A stretch of DNA of 36,259 nucleotides from Cyclostephanos tholiformis. Taxonomy: Eukaryota > Bacillariophyta > Thalassiosirophyceae > Thalassiosirales > Thalassiosiraceae. Numbering within the stretch: position 1 is the first letter of the stretch; every line of letters starts with the position of its first letter. Where the stretch lies: assembly GCA_036939975.1 (NCBI GenBank), contig JALLPB010000113.1:1-36259 (forward strand). Direction: 5' to 3'. Both the position numbers and the translations under genes were made by a program. Shown piece after piece: positions 19,232-28,101 of this stretch. The notes under the pieces were generated by a model. The model was not told the DNA's origin and ran no database searches. It saw only the letters and a program-made list of their open reading frames with translations.

Positions 19232-21295
19232 TTAATTTAAGATAATGGTTATCTCTGAGACCACCGAAGCACAATCATCGTCCACCCAGGTCAAAGCAAC
19301 CTTTTCTGGGGGTTTCCAAGTCGGAGGGAGCGGCGGATCGTCGAGCTCCGGATCCTCGAATATGTCGAATCCGTCGTCATCGCATTGCTCCAGGACACCC
19401 GCAAATTCTTCTAGGTGGCCGTCCAGATAGTCTTGTAAGTGTTTGTTGTAGATCTCAACGTCAGACATCTCCATCGCCCGCGGGGCCTTGTTGACCTCTT
19501 TTGCGGGGACCTCAGTAGGAGCCTTCTCGGTAGGCCCATTCTCCACCCTCGTTTGTGATTCTATTTTGCGCAACACCGATTCCGCGGTGGTGGTAGCGAT
19601 GGGAGCGACGGTGGCCGGAACGGAGGCGGATAAGGCGGCGGCTGCAATAACGGGCGTACCCGTCCGCTGCTCATCGATGCCGAACGCGTCGAAGAGGGAG
19701 TAATTCATCCGCTCCAGGCGTCGGCGCGCCTTCATCTTGTTTATCCTGAGCGTTCGAGCCTCGATCTCGTCGCGCTCCAGCCGTTGTAGGACCTCGATGT
19801 CAATATCCCCCCCCGTCACGCCGGTGGATGACGAACAGACCGAGCAGTTGGAGGAAGACCTCGCGGAGGAGCGGTTGGAGGAAGACCTCAAGCTAAACGC
19901 CCCGCGCTTGGTGGTGTGGACCATCATCTGTTCCCGCGTCGGGAGGGACGATGACAAGTGCATTCGCTTGGGATCCCTCCTCCGTATCAGCGCATGTATG
20001 AGCTTCTCATTGGATATGTCCCCATCTATGGCGTAATCCAACGGCGAGTATCCCGACGCGTCCTCGTCCTTGAAGCCAACTTTCCCCGGATAGTCGAGCA
20101 TAGCCTCCTTCAGGACCTGTACCACCTCTAAGGTCTCCTCCATCACGTCCTCGGGGGAGAGCATCTTGTTGTTGCCGGATTGATGATGGTGATCGTGCGG
20201 GTTCGGCTGATAATGGAAGACGCAGTACCTCATCGCGAGGTGCAACGGACTACGACGATAGACGTCGCCCCTAGACGCGGGCGTAGGATCGGCCTGAACG
20301 AGCGCGCGCAACACGTCGACGCCGGCGCCGCATTCCGCCGCGACGTGCATGGGCGTCCTACCGGCGTCGTCCGTCCCTATCGTGCATCCCCTCCTGCGGT
20401 TGAGCGCGAATAGGAGCGTCTCGATAACGTCCGACGGGGGGTGGAATCGGCACAGGTCGTGCAGTATGTTTTCGCCGTAATCCGGGCGATTGTCCGCGAG
20501 GAGGGGATTATTCGGAAGATGACTTGGGGAGGACGAGGAGGCGGGTCCACCGGATGGTACTCCCCTCCCCCCTTCCCCAAGTTGTTCCTCGCAGTATTCC
20601 TCCAAATTGGCGGCCTTGATGACCGCAGCCGCCGCTGCTGAATTCGTTTCGCGGTTGAAGGACCGTCGTCCCTGCGATCCGTACGACGGCCTGCGCATCG
20701 TCGCATCTTGCGGCGCGGATGATGGATCGGCGGCCTGCTGCTGCCCCACCTCCCCCCCCCCGCCACCCCCCGGCCTCCTCGGGACGTATCCCTCCGGCAC
20801 GTCCGCGAACTTGTGTCCTCCGATGAGTTTCCGAACTGCATTCCAATCCCCGTTCGCGGCGTTCTTCTTCGCCAATTTACGAAGTTGGGATTCGGACCAC
20901 CTCGTGCCCTTCTTGGTCCGACGCGGGAGGAGGGTAAGTCGTCCCCCCATCATCAGGCGGGGGAAGCGCCGACCGGCCCGCGGCGGTGGCATCGGCTCGG
21001 ACGACGACGATTGTCCCCCCACGGAACCGGAGAGCATCGACTTGGTCGATTCCGTGACCGCGTCGGGCGTGCGCCGTCGACTGAGGAGGTGCGCCTGCAT
21101 ATCACCGCCGTGGTGGTGATGGTGATGATGGTGTATGGGCCAGTGATGGTGGAACCTTCTCGGTTGTTCGGGGGCATTGCCGTCGGCGTCGACGCAGCTA
21201 TACCCGTCTATCTTCTCGCTGCTAGTCGACGGTATTGGCCCTACTATACCTTTCATCCTCATCGAGGTGTGATGTTCCTGATTTGTGGAAGGCAT
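19232..21295 (-). CDS. Ankyrin-repeat protein
   Basis: A single-exon gene of 687 residues with ATG at 21295. Residues about 48-63 hold a His-rich tract. Residues about 130-180 form a basic block with W-x-E-x-Q-L-R-K-L-A. Ankyrin repeats lie at about 275-360: N-I-L-H-D-L-C-R-F-H-P-P, G-R-T-P-M-H-V-A-A-E-C-G-A, R-R-S-P-L-H-L-A-M; a further one at about 410-440 has G-Y-S-P-L-D-Y-A-I-D-G. The L-H-D-x-C-R-F-H-P-P lead is common in diatom ankyrin proteins. A helical R/E-rich stretch (E-V-L-Q-R-L-E-R-D-E-I-E-A) and an acidic C-terminus ending near D-D-C-A-S-V-V-S-E follow. Ankyrins mediate protein-protein contacts; the partner is unknown. No membrane segment or signal peptide is seen, so it is probably cytosolic or nuclear. 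Confidence 0.82.
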   Translation of the reverse strand: MPSTNQEHHTSMRMKGIVGPIPSTSSEKIDGYSCVDADGNAPEQPRRFHHHWPIHHHHHHHHGGDMQAHLLSRRRTPDAVTESTKSMLSGSVGGQSSSSEPMPPPRAGRRFPRLMMGGRLTLLPRRTKKGTRWSESQLRKLAKKNAANGDWNAVRKLIGGHKFADVPEGYVPRRPGGGGGGEVGQQQAADPSSAPQDATMRRPSYGSQGRRSFNRETNSAAAAAVIKAANLEEYCEEQLGEGGRGVPSGGPASSSSPSHLPNNPLLADNRPDYGENILHDLCRFHPPSDVIETLLFALNRRRGCTIGTDDAGRTPMHVAAECGAGVDVLRALVQADPTPASRGDVYRRSPLHLAMRYCVFHYQPNPHDHHHQSGNNKMLSPEDVMEETLEVVQVLKEAMLDYPGKVGFKDEDASGYSPLDYAIDGDISNEKLIHALIRRRDPKRMHLSSSLPTREQMMVHTTKRGAFSLRSSSNRSSARSSSNCSVCSSSTGVTGGDIDIEVLQRLERDEIEARTLRINKMKARRRLERMNYSLFDAFGIDEQRTGTPVIAAAALSASVPATVAPIATTTAESVLRKIESQTRVENGPTEKAPTEVPAKEVNKAPRAMEMSDVEIYNKHLQDYLDGHLEEFAGVLEQCDDDGFDIFEDPELDDPPLPPTWKPPEKVALTWVDDDCASVVSEITIILN

Positions 21296-21609
21296 TGATC
21301 CTGGAGTGTATCTCTTATCATCGGGCCATAAATGTCTCAGTAATAGATGAGATATGCCGTGAACGAGGATGAGGAAGTGTGGATGGAGTTGACACCGTCT
21401 CTTCTGCCAGCTACGACCGAGAGTGTTGTCGTCTCCATGAGGTTTGGAGAGTGCACAGAATCATAACGACAGGTGGTCGTTTTTTGTTTCAACATGTTGT
21501 CGATAAGCCTTGATGAATAATCCTGCACAGAGTTCGGACAATAATTAAAAAAAAATATGGTATATAAAGAGGATAAATTGATTCGCAGGGAATCCTGCAT
21601 GGAACCAAT
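21296..21609. other. Upstream flank of the ankyrin gene, bordering a transposon
   Basis: A 314-base stretch without a gene. It should hold the promoter of the leftward ankyrin gene. The transposon begins at its right edge, so the insertion sits about 315 bases upstream of that gene's start codon. Confidence 0.4.
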
Positions 21610-21611
21610 TA

Positions 21612-21639
21612 CGGTAGAACACGCTGTTTAAGCAATCGC
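21612..21639 (+). repeat. Left terminal inverted repeat of the transposon
   Basis: Starts CGGTAGAACACGCTGTTTAA and continues AGCAATCG. It matches the right end at about 22 of 28 positions and abuts a TA. Confidence 0.75.
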
Positions 21640-21893
21640 AAACAACATGATTTCTCCTAAATCATAGATAATTAGATAAAATAGTTTTTTGTATAGTTCC
21701 TACGCATCCTTTTTATGTCCCTTTTTTTGGCGCAGCAGTGTTTTGGGGCCATTTTTCATACTTAGTCCTACGTAATTTTTCACGGAACAAAAAAACACTC
21801 ACACAACTCCGAAACTCGAACCACCCCCCATCCCATCCAACATCTTCTTTTCCATTTCACTTCCCTCCCGTTTCAACCCTCCTCCTCTCCCCC

Positions 21894-23255
21894 ATGCCGC
21901 CCGTCTACAACCCAGGAGGCTTCGCCAATGCACGTCATAAGGCGAGGTATGAGTCGGGGCATTTCGCAGGTAGTCGGAATCGCTACACATTTGGGGAGAA
22001 GGCAAACATCCTCAACGTCTACAACAAGTTGAGACGTGACGATAATCTCACCCTCTCGCAAGCTGCTGCGGTATTGAATATAGACCCTTCTCTTCTTAGT
22101 AGGTGGTCTAAACGCGTTGATGAATTCGAAAGAGATTCCAAGAATGCTTCGAAGATGGCCTCTCATCCGGGCCATGGGAGTATGATCGCTGAAATTGAAC
22201 AGGACCTATTGGATTACGTCGAGATGTGGACTCAGAAGGGTTTTGAAGTGAACCGCTTCACTCTTCTAATGAAGGTCAGAGAACTGAAGCCCGACATTGT
22301 TCTCGAGCGTTCCTGTGGGGCCATGAAGGTTTGCCTGTCTCGTTTTCTCGCAAGAAACAACTTGACACACCGTGTCGCAACGCACAAGGCGCAGCGGGAC
22401 CCGCGCGAAGTGGAAGGTGAGGCCCTTGACTTCCTTGCGTATATCCGCCCCCACCTCGCCGGCCCACATCGTTCGCCCAACTACATCATCAACATGGATC
22501 AGACGCCTGTCTACCATGCGATGTGTAGTGGGCGAACGATCGCCAAGGTTGGGGTACGCACCGTCAACATGCGCGTCCCATCTGGCGGTGCTGAAAGCAA
22601 GCGCATAACTCTGGCCGCATGCATCACAGCAAGCGGCCGAAAGGTTACGTCGATGGTGGTGTTTAAAGGTAAGTGTTTCGTAATATGACAGCGCTGGTTA
22701 ATCGAAAAATATCACTCATCACTCCTTTCACTTTGTTTTCTTTATTGTACCAACTCAACGCTAGGCAAACCCGGAGGAACGATTGCGACGCGTGAGCTAC
22801 CAACCCTCCCGAGCGAAATGCGGTACCGCTGCCAGGAAAAAGCCTGGTTCGATGAAGATGTAATGATGGAATGGGTCGAGGAGTGCCTTGGTCCATACGT
22901 TGCCACTGCCCCGTCGGGTATTGTTCCCCTTCTTCTCTTGGATGACTTTCGTGTTCATAAAACAGGTAAGGTGGTCCGTGCGATCCAGGAATTGGGGGTC
23001 CAGGTGGAATTCATTCCTCCTGGCTGCACTGGAATGGTGCAGCCGGTAGATGTGGGCTACAACAAGCCCCTAAAAGCACAATTTCGTATGCGATATACGG
23101 ATTGGATGCTTCAGCAGGACCCTAGCCTGCCAATTCCATCCCCCGATCGCCGACAAGTGGCATCATGGATACTGGCAGCAGAGCGCGCTGTGACGGATGA
23201 GGTGGTGCGCAATGCATGGAGGAGGACGGGGTTTTCTTATTTCCCGGAGAATTAA
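21894..23255 (+). CDS. Pogo-like DDE transposase
   Basis: Exons 21894-22668 and 22765-23255; the intron 22669-22764 (96 nt, donor GTAAGT, acceptor GCTAG, phase 1); product 421 residues. ATG 21894 was chosen because the frame further upstream begins only with GTG and is low-complexity. N-terminal region: a basic segment, then a helix-turn-helix of psq/CENP-B type (L-S-Q-A-A-A-V-L-N-I-D-P-S-L-L-S-R-W). The central and C-terminal part fits the DDE_1 endonuclease family: N-M-D-Q-T-P (first acid), L-L-D-D-F-R-V-H-K (second acid, with the family's H three residues on), and V-Q-P-V-D-V-G-Y-N-K (third acid), preceded by F-I-P-P-G-C-T. All three acids are present, so cut-and-paste activity is possible. 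The product lacks obvious damage. Confidence 0.87.
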
Positions 23256-23388
23256 TGTAATAAACGACTATTTGTTAACAAGCGAGAGGAAGAAGTAGAA
23301 GAATTAAATTATTAACATATTAATCTTAAATTATATTATCATTTGTTCTATTAATATCATTCTAATATTATATTACTCCTAAAAACGA

Positions 23389-24033
23389 CTAGAACTCAAG
23401 ACATTTCTTGTTGCCAAGGACAACCGCCACGGCGCATCCCTCGTTACGATGGAATTTATTTCGCCGAACGATGCTGTTGCATCGTTCGGTGTAAACTTCC
23501 CGAACACGCAACACCAACCCATCGTAATCATCCGCCCTCCTCGATGACAAGTGCTGGGGGAGAAATCCTACCTTACAACCAACAACCCCGCCAGCCATGA
23601 CGTAGACTGCCAACACGTCGTCCTCCTCATCCCCTCTGTACCTCATCTTTTCCTTAAAAACCTTCAACTTCATCCTTGGCACGACCTGATTGCCACAACA
23701 GTCATGCTGTGGACACTTCCTCCCCCGATTGTTGGCGTTGATCCCAACTACGTCCACCATCGAACCGACCAGGGCCGCAACAACGTCAGCTTGGCGCGGT
23801 GCTGCAGGGGCAGATTCGCGCGCACCAGCAATGGATAGTGAATACTGGAGGGGGCGGTCAACTCGCGCGCTGATGGCTGAGGGGGCAGGAAGACCCTCCT
23901 GCCGCATCCAAATCATGTACCGGATTGGGTCCTCGGCCCCACACCCACGGCACGGTCCGGGCTCAATGCCCTCGTTAGTGCACGCGCAGTCTGCACATTC
24001 CCAGGCAACGGGAACAGGTGGAATGGTTGCCAT
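23389..24033 (-). CDS. Transposon accessory protein: RanBP2-type zinc finger plus HIRAN-like domain
   Basis: A single-exon gene, 214 residues, entirely within the transposon and convergent with the transposase. Residues about 9-36: W-E-C-A-D-C, N, C-R-G-C, D-P, fitting the RanBP2 zinc-finger pattern W-x-C-x2-C-x3-N-x7-C-x2-C. Residues about 105-117 have a further Cys/His cluster (C-P-Q-H-D-C-C). Residues about 120-205: K-E-K, D-D-V-L-A-V-Y-V, a glycine turn, V-G-F-L-P-Q-H-L and a later hydrophobic strand, resembling HIRAN domains, which bind DNA ends in known proteins. The HIRAN call is a motif-level judgement. A homologue occurs in the second copy (34644-35284). Role inferred: DNA-binding helper or regulator of transposition. 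An unrelated hitch-hiking host gene is a less likely alternative, given that both copies keep it. Confidence 0.72.
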   Translation of the reverse strand: MATIPPVPVAWECADCACTNEGIEPGPCRGCGAEDPIRYMIWMRQEGLPAPSAISARVDRPLQYSLSIAGARESAPAAPRQADVVAALVGSMVDVVGINANNRGRKCPQHDCCGNQVVPRMKLKVFKEKMRYRGDEEDDVLAVYVMAGGVVGCKVGFLPQHLSSRRADDYDGLVLRVREVYTERCNSIVRRNKFHRNEGCAVAVVLGNKKCLEF

Positions 24034-24261
24034 TGCCGGGCCGATCTTTCTTTATTTTTGGAGGATTTTCTTAGTGGTGCTCTTGTTAGGTGCGTAGCCT
24101 TACACAACACTAACAGAACTCCTAGGAACCCAGCCGACCCACATATCGTTGGAATCGTCTTCTCAAGAGGAGAAAGACTATGCTATTTAAATCAGCTGCA
24201 GACGTAGGATTTAATGAGCATTGCAGAAAGTAGAGTATGTAGCGATTCTCTTTCTCGCAAT

Positions 24262-24301
24262 TTGCTTAAACAGCGTATTGGTTAAACAGTGTATCCTACG
24301 G
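24262..24301 (-). repeat. Right terminal inverted repeat with doubled internal motif
   Basis: Read inward from 24301, it holds two copies of an ACRCTGTTTAASCAA motif in direct order: ACACTGTTTAACCAA, then ACGCTGTTTAAGCAA at 24276-24262. The second is identical to the motif at 21621-21635 of the left end. The motif is a candidate transposase-binding site. Confidence 0.75.
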
Positions 24302-24303
24302 TA

Positions 24304-24717
24304 CATAATTCATGAATTTGTAGGAATAGTATGAAAAAGTCCACTTAGAGGACACGAGGGAGGATTTTACACAATAAGACGTTACTTAACTAATGTGTGT
24401 GGATTTTAAATTCAAATATTACATCACCTACGCCCGGAATCAATATGAAAATAATCGATGCCGTTGTTGCCTCTTCCCACTTTCTCCAAGTTAACTTAAA
24501 ATCCCTCCCCCCCTCCCTGCTAGCTTGAGCCCGGCACGCGCCCTCTCACAGAAACGACCAATCCCGCCACCCCACAAGTTGTACGATACACCCGCCCGAC
24601 CTCTCCGAAAACACAACACAACAACAACCACCAAATCATAGGCAGTAAGAAGGCCGCAGGCTGGGGAGGGGGGATCTGATAATTATATATTCATGCAACA
24701 TAATATATATCGTCATC
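24304..24717. promoter_or_regulatory. Upstream region of the metallophosphoesterase gene
   Basis: A 414-base gap between the transposon and the next gene. It is AT-rich at first, then has C-rich patches around 24505-24520 and an A/C-rich stretch AACACAACACAACAACAACC near 24610, a plausible leader. No gene or TATA element is assigned. Confidence 0.35.
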
Positions 24718-26952
24718 ATGACAACGACCGCCTCTTCGTCTCCGTCGCCATTGGGCCGCGTGTCGTCGATCGTCTTGCCGTCATCGTCGTCGACCCCCCT
24801 CGATGACCACCGCGATAATGACGGAGAGGTGGAGGAGGTCGGGGTCGGCGCCGAGACGGTATTGCTCGAAGACGATGGCGGCGGACCGCCAGCCAACGAC
24901 GACGATGATGTCCCGCCCTCCTCCTCCTTCGATGGGATGACGTCATCGTCGACGATGTCGTCATGGGGCGGTGGCGGCGATGGTGTTTTAGTAGGAGGGG
25001 ACGACGGCACAAGACCATCACCGTCGCTGAGGGGCGGGTACGCCCTGCGCAAGTTCCTCTCCACCCCCTACCGCCGTAATGATAATAATGAGAACTACCA
25101 CCACCGCATAGACGGCGTGTCGTCGTCTGTACGCGGCACGGCGTCGTCGACGTCGCGGTCGCTCCGTCGGACCCCGTCGTACGATCCCGCCGCCCCAAAA
25201 CTCCCCTCGTCCGAATCCTCTTCTTCGCTGTTCCAAAACCTCCTGGTTGACGACGACGAGATCATCGATGGTGACGAAGGCGATGGGAGGATGGCGGGCG
25301 AGGGTCGCGGGGTGGAGGCATCCCTAATCTCCCCCCTCTTCCACGCTCGGGACGGCCACAAGTTGTCCACTCCCAGCCGCGGGCGTTCGTCGTCATATAC
25401 GTCGAAAACGTCCATACTCGAGAGTCCAGTGCCGTTGAAGCGCGTGCCCATCTCTTTGCGCAGGAAGAAGTCCGAGTTGTCCACGAAGAAGAATGGCCGG
25501 GTCCACGACGACGACGATGACCTTTCCACGGTCGCCGAGTCCGTGGATCCATCGTCATCCTCGGCCATATCCGACGAAATACACGATTATAACGACGACA
25601 TGAAGAAGAGGAAGATCGGGCCGTCGAGGCGGCGTCGGATCGTCGCTTGCACCCTAGTGTTGGTCGTCTCGTGCGCGGCGATCGCGGTGGCGATATCTCG
25701 AGTCGGGGCGGGCACGAGGGAGCAGACGAACGAAGCGGTTGGCATGAATGATGCGTCCTCATCCTCGAATAGTCACGTCGAAGAATTGGCGTTAATCGAG
25801 GGGGGATCGGGATCGAAATCGGGAGAAGTGGAGAGCGACGGCGTTCAACCATTCGTGGATCAACCTAACGGAGGGGACGAGGCGTATAACGATGACGACG
25901 ACGTTGGAGGTGGCGGGGCTGGACAAAACGGAGAGGTTGACCAACCGAAGCCAACGAATATCGGCAATGGGTGGGAGAACGAGAACGTCGATCCGATCAC
26001 CACTGAGTCGTCCAAGGACGACGACGATGGTGAGATGGGGCAGGGGGAAAATTATAATGATGAGATTACAGACACAACGACGACGACAACAACGACGACT
26101 ACGACTTCGACCCCCGAAGAGACAGTGACAATTTTCTACGCCATGGCCGACTGCCCTTACAGCTCCGAAGAGCGTGAGTATCTCATGCCAGCTCACATCG
26201 ATGGGATCGGCGAGGACGCCGAATTCCTAGTCCATCTTGGCGATTTGCAGTATGCACAGGAGGATTATTGCGAGGAGTGGGCATATCAAGCGGCATCGGG
26301 CATACTCATGAAATGTCGCGTGCCTACATTTGTGCTACCGGGGGACAACGACATCAATGACTGCGATAGCATTGAACACGGGAAGGAGATGTGGGCGAAG
26401 TACTTCGGTAAGATCGACGAATATTGGGATCACGATTTTGACGTGACACGATGGGGTGACCTGGAAGAAAGTTTCTCATTTTTGCGTAAGGGTGTGCTTT
26501 ACTTCGGACTGAACATACCAGGGGGTACCCCATACAGTTCCAAAGACGCTGAGGAACGGTTTGATGAGCACCTCGAGCGCATCAATTCAATAATGGACGG
26601 GCTGTCCAAAGACAAATACAAGGTGATAGTGCTGCTGGGGCATGTTGATCCGACGTACGGGCAAGCTGGTAACTCCCATGAATTCTTTGAAGAATTTGCT
26701 GAAATTGTAAAAAAGGTTGGCAAACCCACCGTTCACTTCCATGGTGATTTACACGAATATTATGAGAAGGAGGGGGGCGGTTATGATGTTGACAATTATC
26801 TGAGGATATCGTTGGATGGCGAGAGCATAGCCCCCCCAATAAGGGTGGAGATTGATGTGAGTAAGGACAATCCGATCAAGGTCAGTCGGAGAGTGAGGGG
26901 ATTGTCAGTAGATTGCTGCAGTGACGGATGGCCGAATAGTGAAGAGTTGTGA
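24718..26952 (+). CDS. Membrane-anchored calcineurin-like metallophosphoesterase
   Basis: A single exon of 744 residues. Residues 1-300 are low-complexity Ser/Asp-rich (cytoplasmic). Residues about 305-330 form one hydrophobic segment (I-V-A-C-T-L-V-L-V-V-S-C-A-A-I-A) after a basic K-K-R-K-x5-R-R-R-R stretch, predicting a type II membrane protein. A Ser/Asp/Thr-rich stalk with nine threonines follows. Residues about 470-700 hold a metallophosphoesterase core: M-A-D-C-P-Y, H-L-G-D-L-Q-Y, L-P-G-D-N-D, L-L-G-H-V and H-F-H-G-D-L-H. The first motif is D-C-P rather than the usual D-x-H, so one metal ligand is altered; similar D-x-P-Y forms occur in algal and bacterial relatives, which suggests a subfamily feature. 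Substrate unknown; an extracellular or lumenal phosphatase is inferred. The C-terminus has two adjacent Cys. Confidence 0.82.
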   Translation: MTTTASSSPSPLGRVSSIVLPSSSSTPLDDHRDNDGEVEEVGVGAETVLLEDDGGGPPANDDDDVPPSSSFDGMTSSSTMSSWGGGGDGVLVGGDDGTRPSPSLRGGYALRKFLSTPYRRNDNNENYHHRIDGVSSSVRGTASSTSRSLRRTPSYDPAAPKLPSSESSSSLFQNLLVDDDEIIDGDEGDGRMAGEGRGVEASLISPLFHARDGHKLSTPSRGRSSSYTSKTSILESPVPLKRVPISLRRKKSELSTKKNGRVHDDDDDLSTVAESVDPSSSSAISDEIHDYNDDMKKRKIGPSRRRRIVACTLVLVVSCAAIAVAISRVGAGTREQTNEAVGMNDASSSSNSHVEELALIEGGSGSKSGEVESDGVQPFVDQPNGGDEAYNDDDDVGGGGAGQNGEVDQPKPTNIGNGWENENVDPITTESSKDDDDGEMGQGENYNDEITDTTTTTTTTTTTSTPEETVTIFYAMADCPYSSEEREYLMPAHIDGIGEDAEFLVHLGDLQYAQEDYCEEWAYQAASGILMKCRVPTFVLPGDNDINDCDSIEHGKEMWAKYFGKIDEYWDHDFDVTRWGDLEESFSFLRKGVLYFGLNIPGGTPYSSKDAEERFDEHLERINSIMDGLSKDKYKVIVLLGHVDPTYGQAGNSHEFFEEFAEIVKKVGKPTVHFHGDLHEYYEKEGGGYDVDNYLRISLDGESIAPPIRVEIDVSKDNPIKVSRRVRGLSVDCCSDGWPNSEEL

Positions 26953-27121
26953 ACACTGAACCTTGTCCGGATTGATTGGAATAATATGAACGTCATTTCT
27001 AAGTAAAATTGATGTTATTTTTACCATATTTTGTAGATCCACACACTGATCCCATAATTATTGGATATATTAAAGACTGCAAAATAATATGGCCTCATTT
27101 GCAAATCCTTACTTTTGGTGG
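26953..27121. other. 3' flank at a composition boundary
   Basis: AT-rich. No gene recognised. The sequence changes here from GC-rich, gene-dense DNA to AT-rich, repeat-bearing DNA. Confidence 0.4.
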
Positions 27122-27560
27122 GGATGGTGATGGATGTGCCATTGCTGATGAGGTTGGGGTCACTATTGGCAAGAGGGGTGTAGGTGTGACCAGTCATGAC
27201 CTAGTTAAAGATTGTTAAAGTCAAAACTTGTTTCATATTTTCCCCCTATATTGTGTGGTACATTTCTACCCCCTTTTTTGCATAAAAACAACCAATATTA
27301 GTGAATCAGTGTTTAAGGTAAAAAAAGAAACATCTAGACTGATGCATGCATTTTTCTACATAACTTGGAGAGACAGTGATGGATATGCCTTCACTGACAA
27401 GGACGGGGTCACTGTTGGCAAGGGGGACGTAGGTGTGACAAGTCTTGACCAAGTTAAAGGTTGTAAAAGGTTACATATTTAACCCCTACATTGTGCACTG
27501 GGTACATTTCTAACACTTTTTTTGCATAAAAACAACCAAGATTAGTGAATCAGTGTTTAA
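27122..27560 (+). repeat. Two-copy tandem repeat, period about 244 bp
   Basis: Copies at about 27122-27316 and 27367-27560 share GTGATGGAT, GGGGTCACT, TTGGCAAG, GTAGGTGTGAC, TGCATAAAAACAACCA and GTGAATCAGTGTTTAA. Both encode, in one frame, a D-G-V-T-[VI]-G-K unit followed by V-G-V-T-S-x-D-x-V-K, so a protein-coding origin is possible. The similarity fades between the copies, where the 5' part of the second copy differs. Confidence 0.75.
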
Positions 27561-28101
27561 TCCTTCCTCACTCAATCTAACACCCCCAACTAGTATCCAG
27601 TGTTTTTATGCGCCTGCTTCTGATTTGTTCAATACAAAATGCTTTTACTACCCCTCTGGTCACAATCAAGAAAAATTGAGCCGACACAAGCTCCCAACAG
27701 GCTCAGAGCAAGCTCAGAGATTATTTTGTCATTTCTGACATAGATCTCTTTACCGGGTAAAAACTTTTTCACTTGTGGATTCTTCAACATCTACTTTTAT
27801 TTATTAAAATATGTAACATTCTACTAGTATCCACGTGGGAATTAGTACAGAGGAAAATGTTGTTAGGTAAAGCTAGTGGAGTATGGTTTGTTCCATCCCC
27901 ATCACACCCATAGCCGCCAGAACTGGAGGTCTACACAGTCGCCCCCAAACATGGACAGGGTTGCATTGTCCTGGAGTGCTACACTAAGCAGCTGTGGTCG
28001 CTTTTCATGGTTGCATTCAGAACCAAGTTCCCTCTTCCCTGTAGATCAGGGTAGGAATTGGTACTTTTTGCTCCAACCACAAAAAAAAACTCAGCCAAAT
28101 C
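27561..28101. other. AT-rich stretch, no gene seen
   Basis: Many stops on all frames. CTAGTATCCA occurs twice (about 27591 and 27823). A 14-base word, TAGGAATTGGTACT near 28051, reappears inverted near 31941. Probably transposon or duplication debris. Confidence 0.35.

Larger units (their letters stand above)
21610..24303 (+). mobile_element. Complete pogo/Tigger-like DNA transposon carrying two convergent genes
   Basis: About 2690 bp between TA dinucleotides at 21610-21611 and 24302-24303, the target-site duplication expected for Tc1/mariner-pogo elements. The termini are imperfect inverted repeats of about 28 bases: the left reads CGGTAGAACACGCTGTTTAA from 21612, the right (reversed) CCGTAGGATACACTGTTTAA from 24301. 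Inside are a two-exon transposase (+) and a second gene (-) converging on it with a gap of 133 bases. No frame break is seen in either gene, so the copy may be young or intact. A diverged second copy with the same arrangement lies at the right edge of the window. Confidence 0.82.

Noticed and set aside
21738..21893. An N-terminal extension of the transposase from 21738
   Set aside because: It begins with GTG, is low-complexity (Pro/Ser/Phe) and lies close to the transposon terminus. The ATG at 21894 precedes the basic and helix-turn-helix regions.
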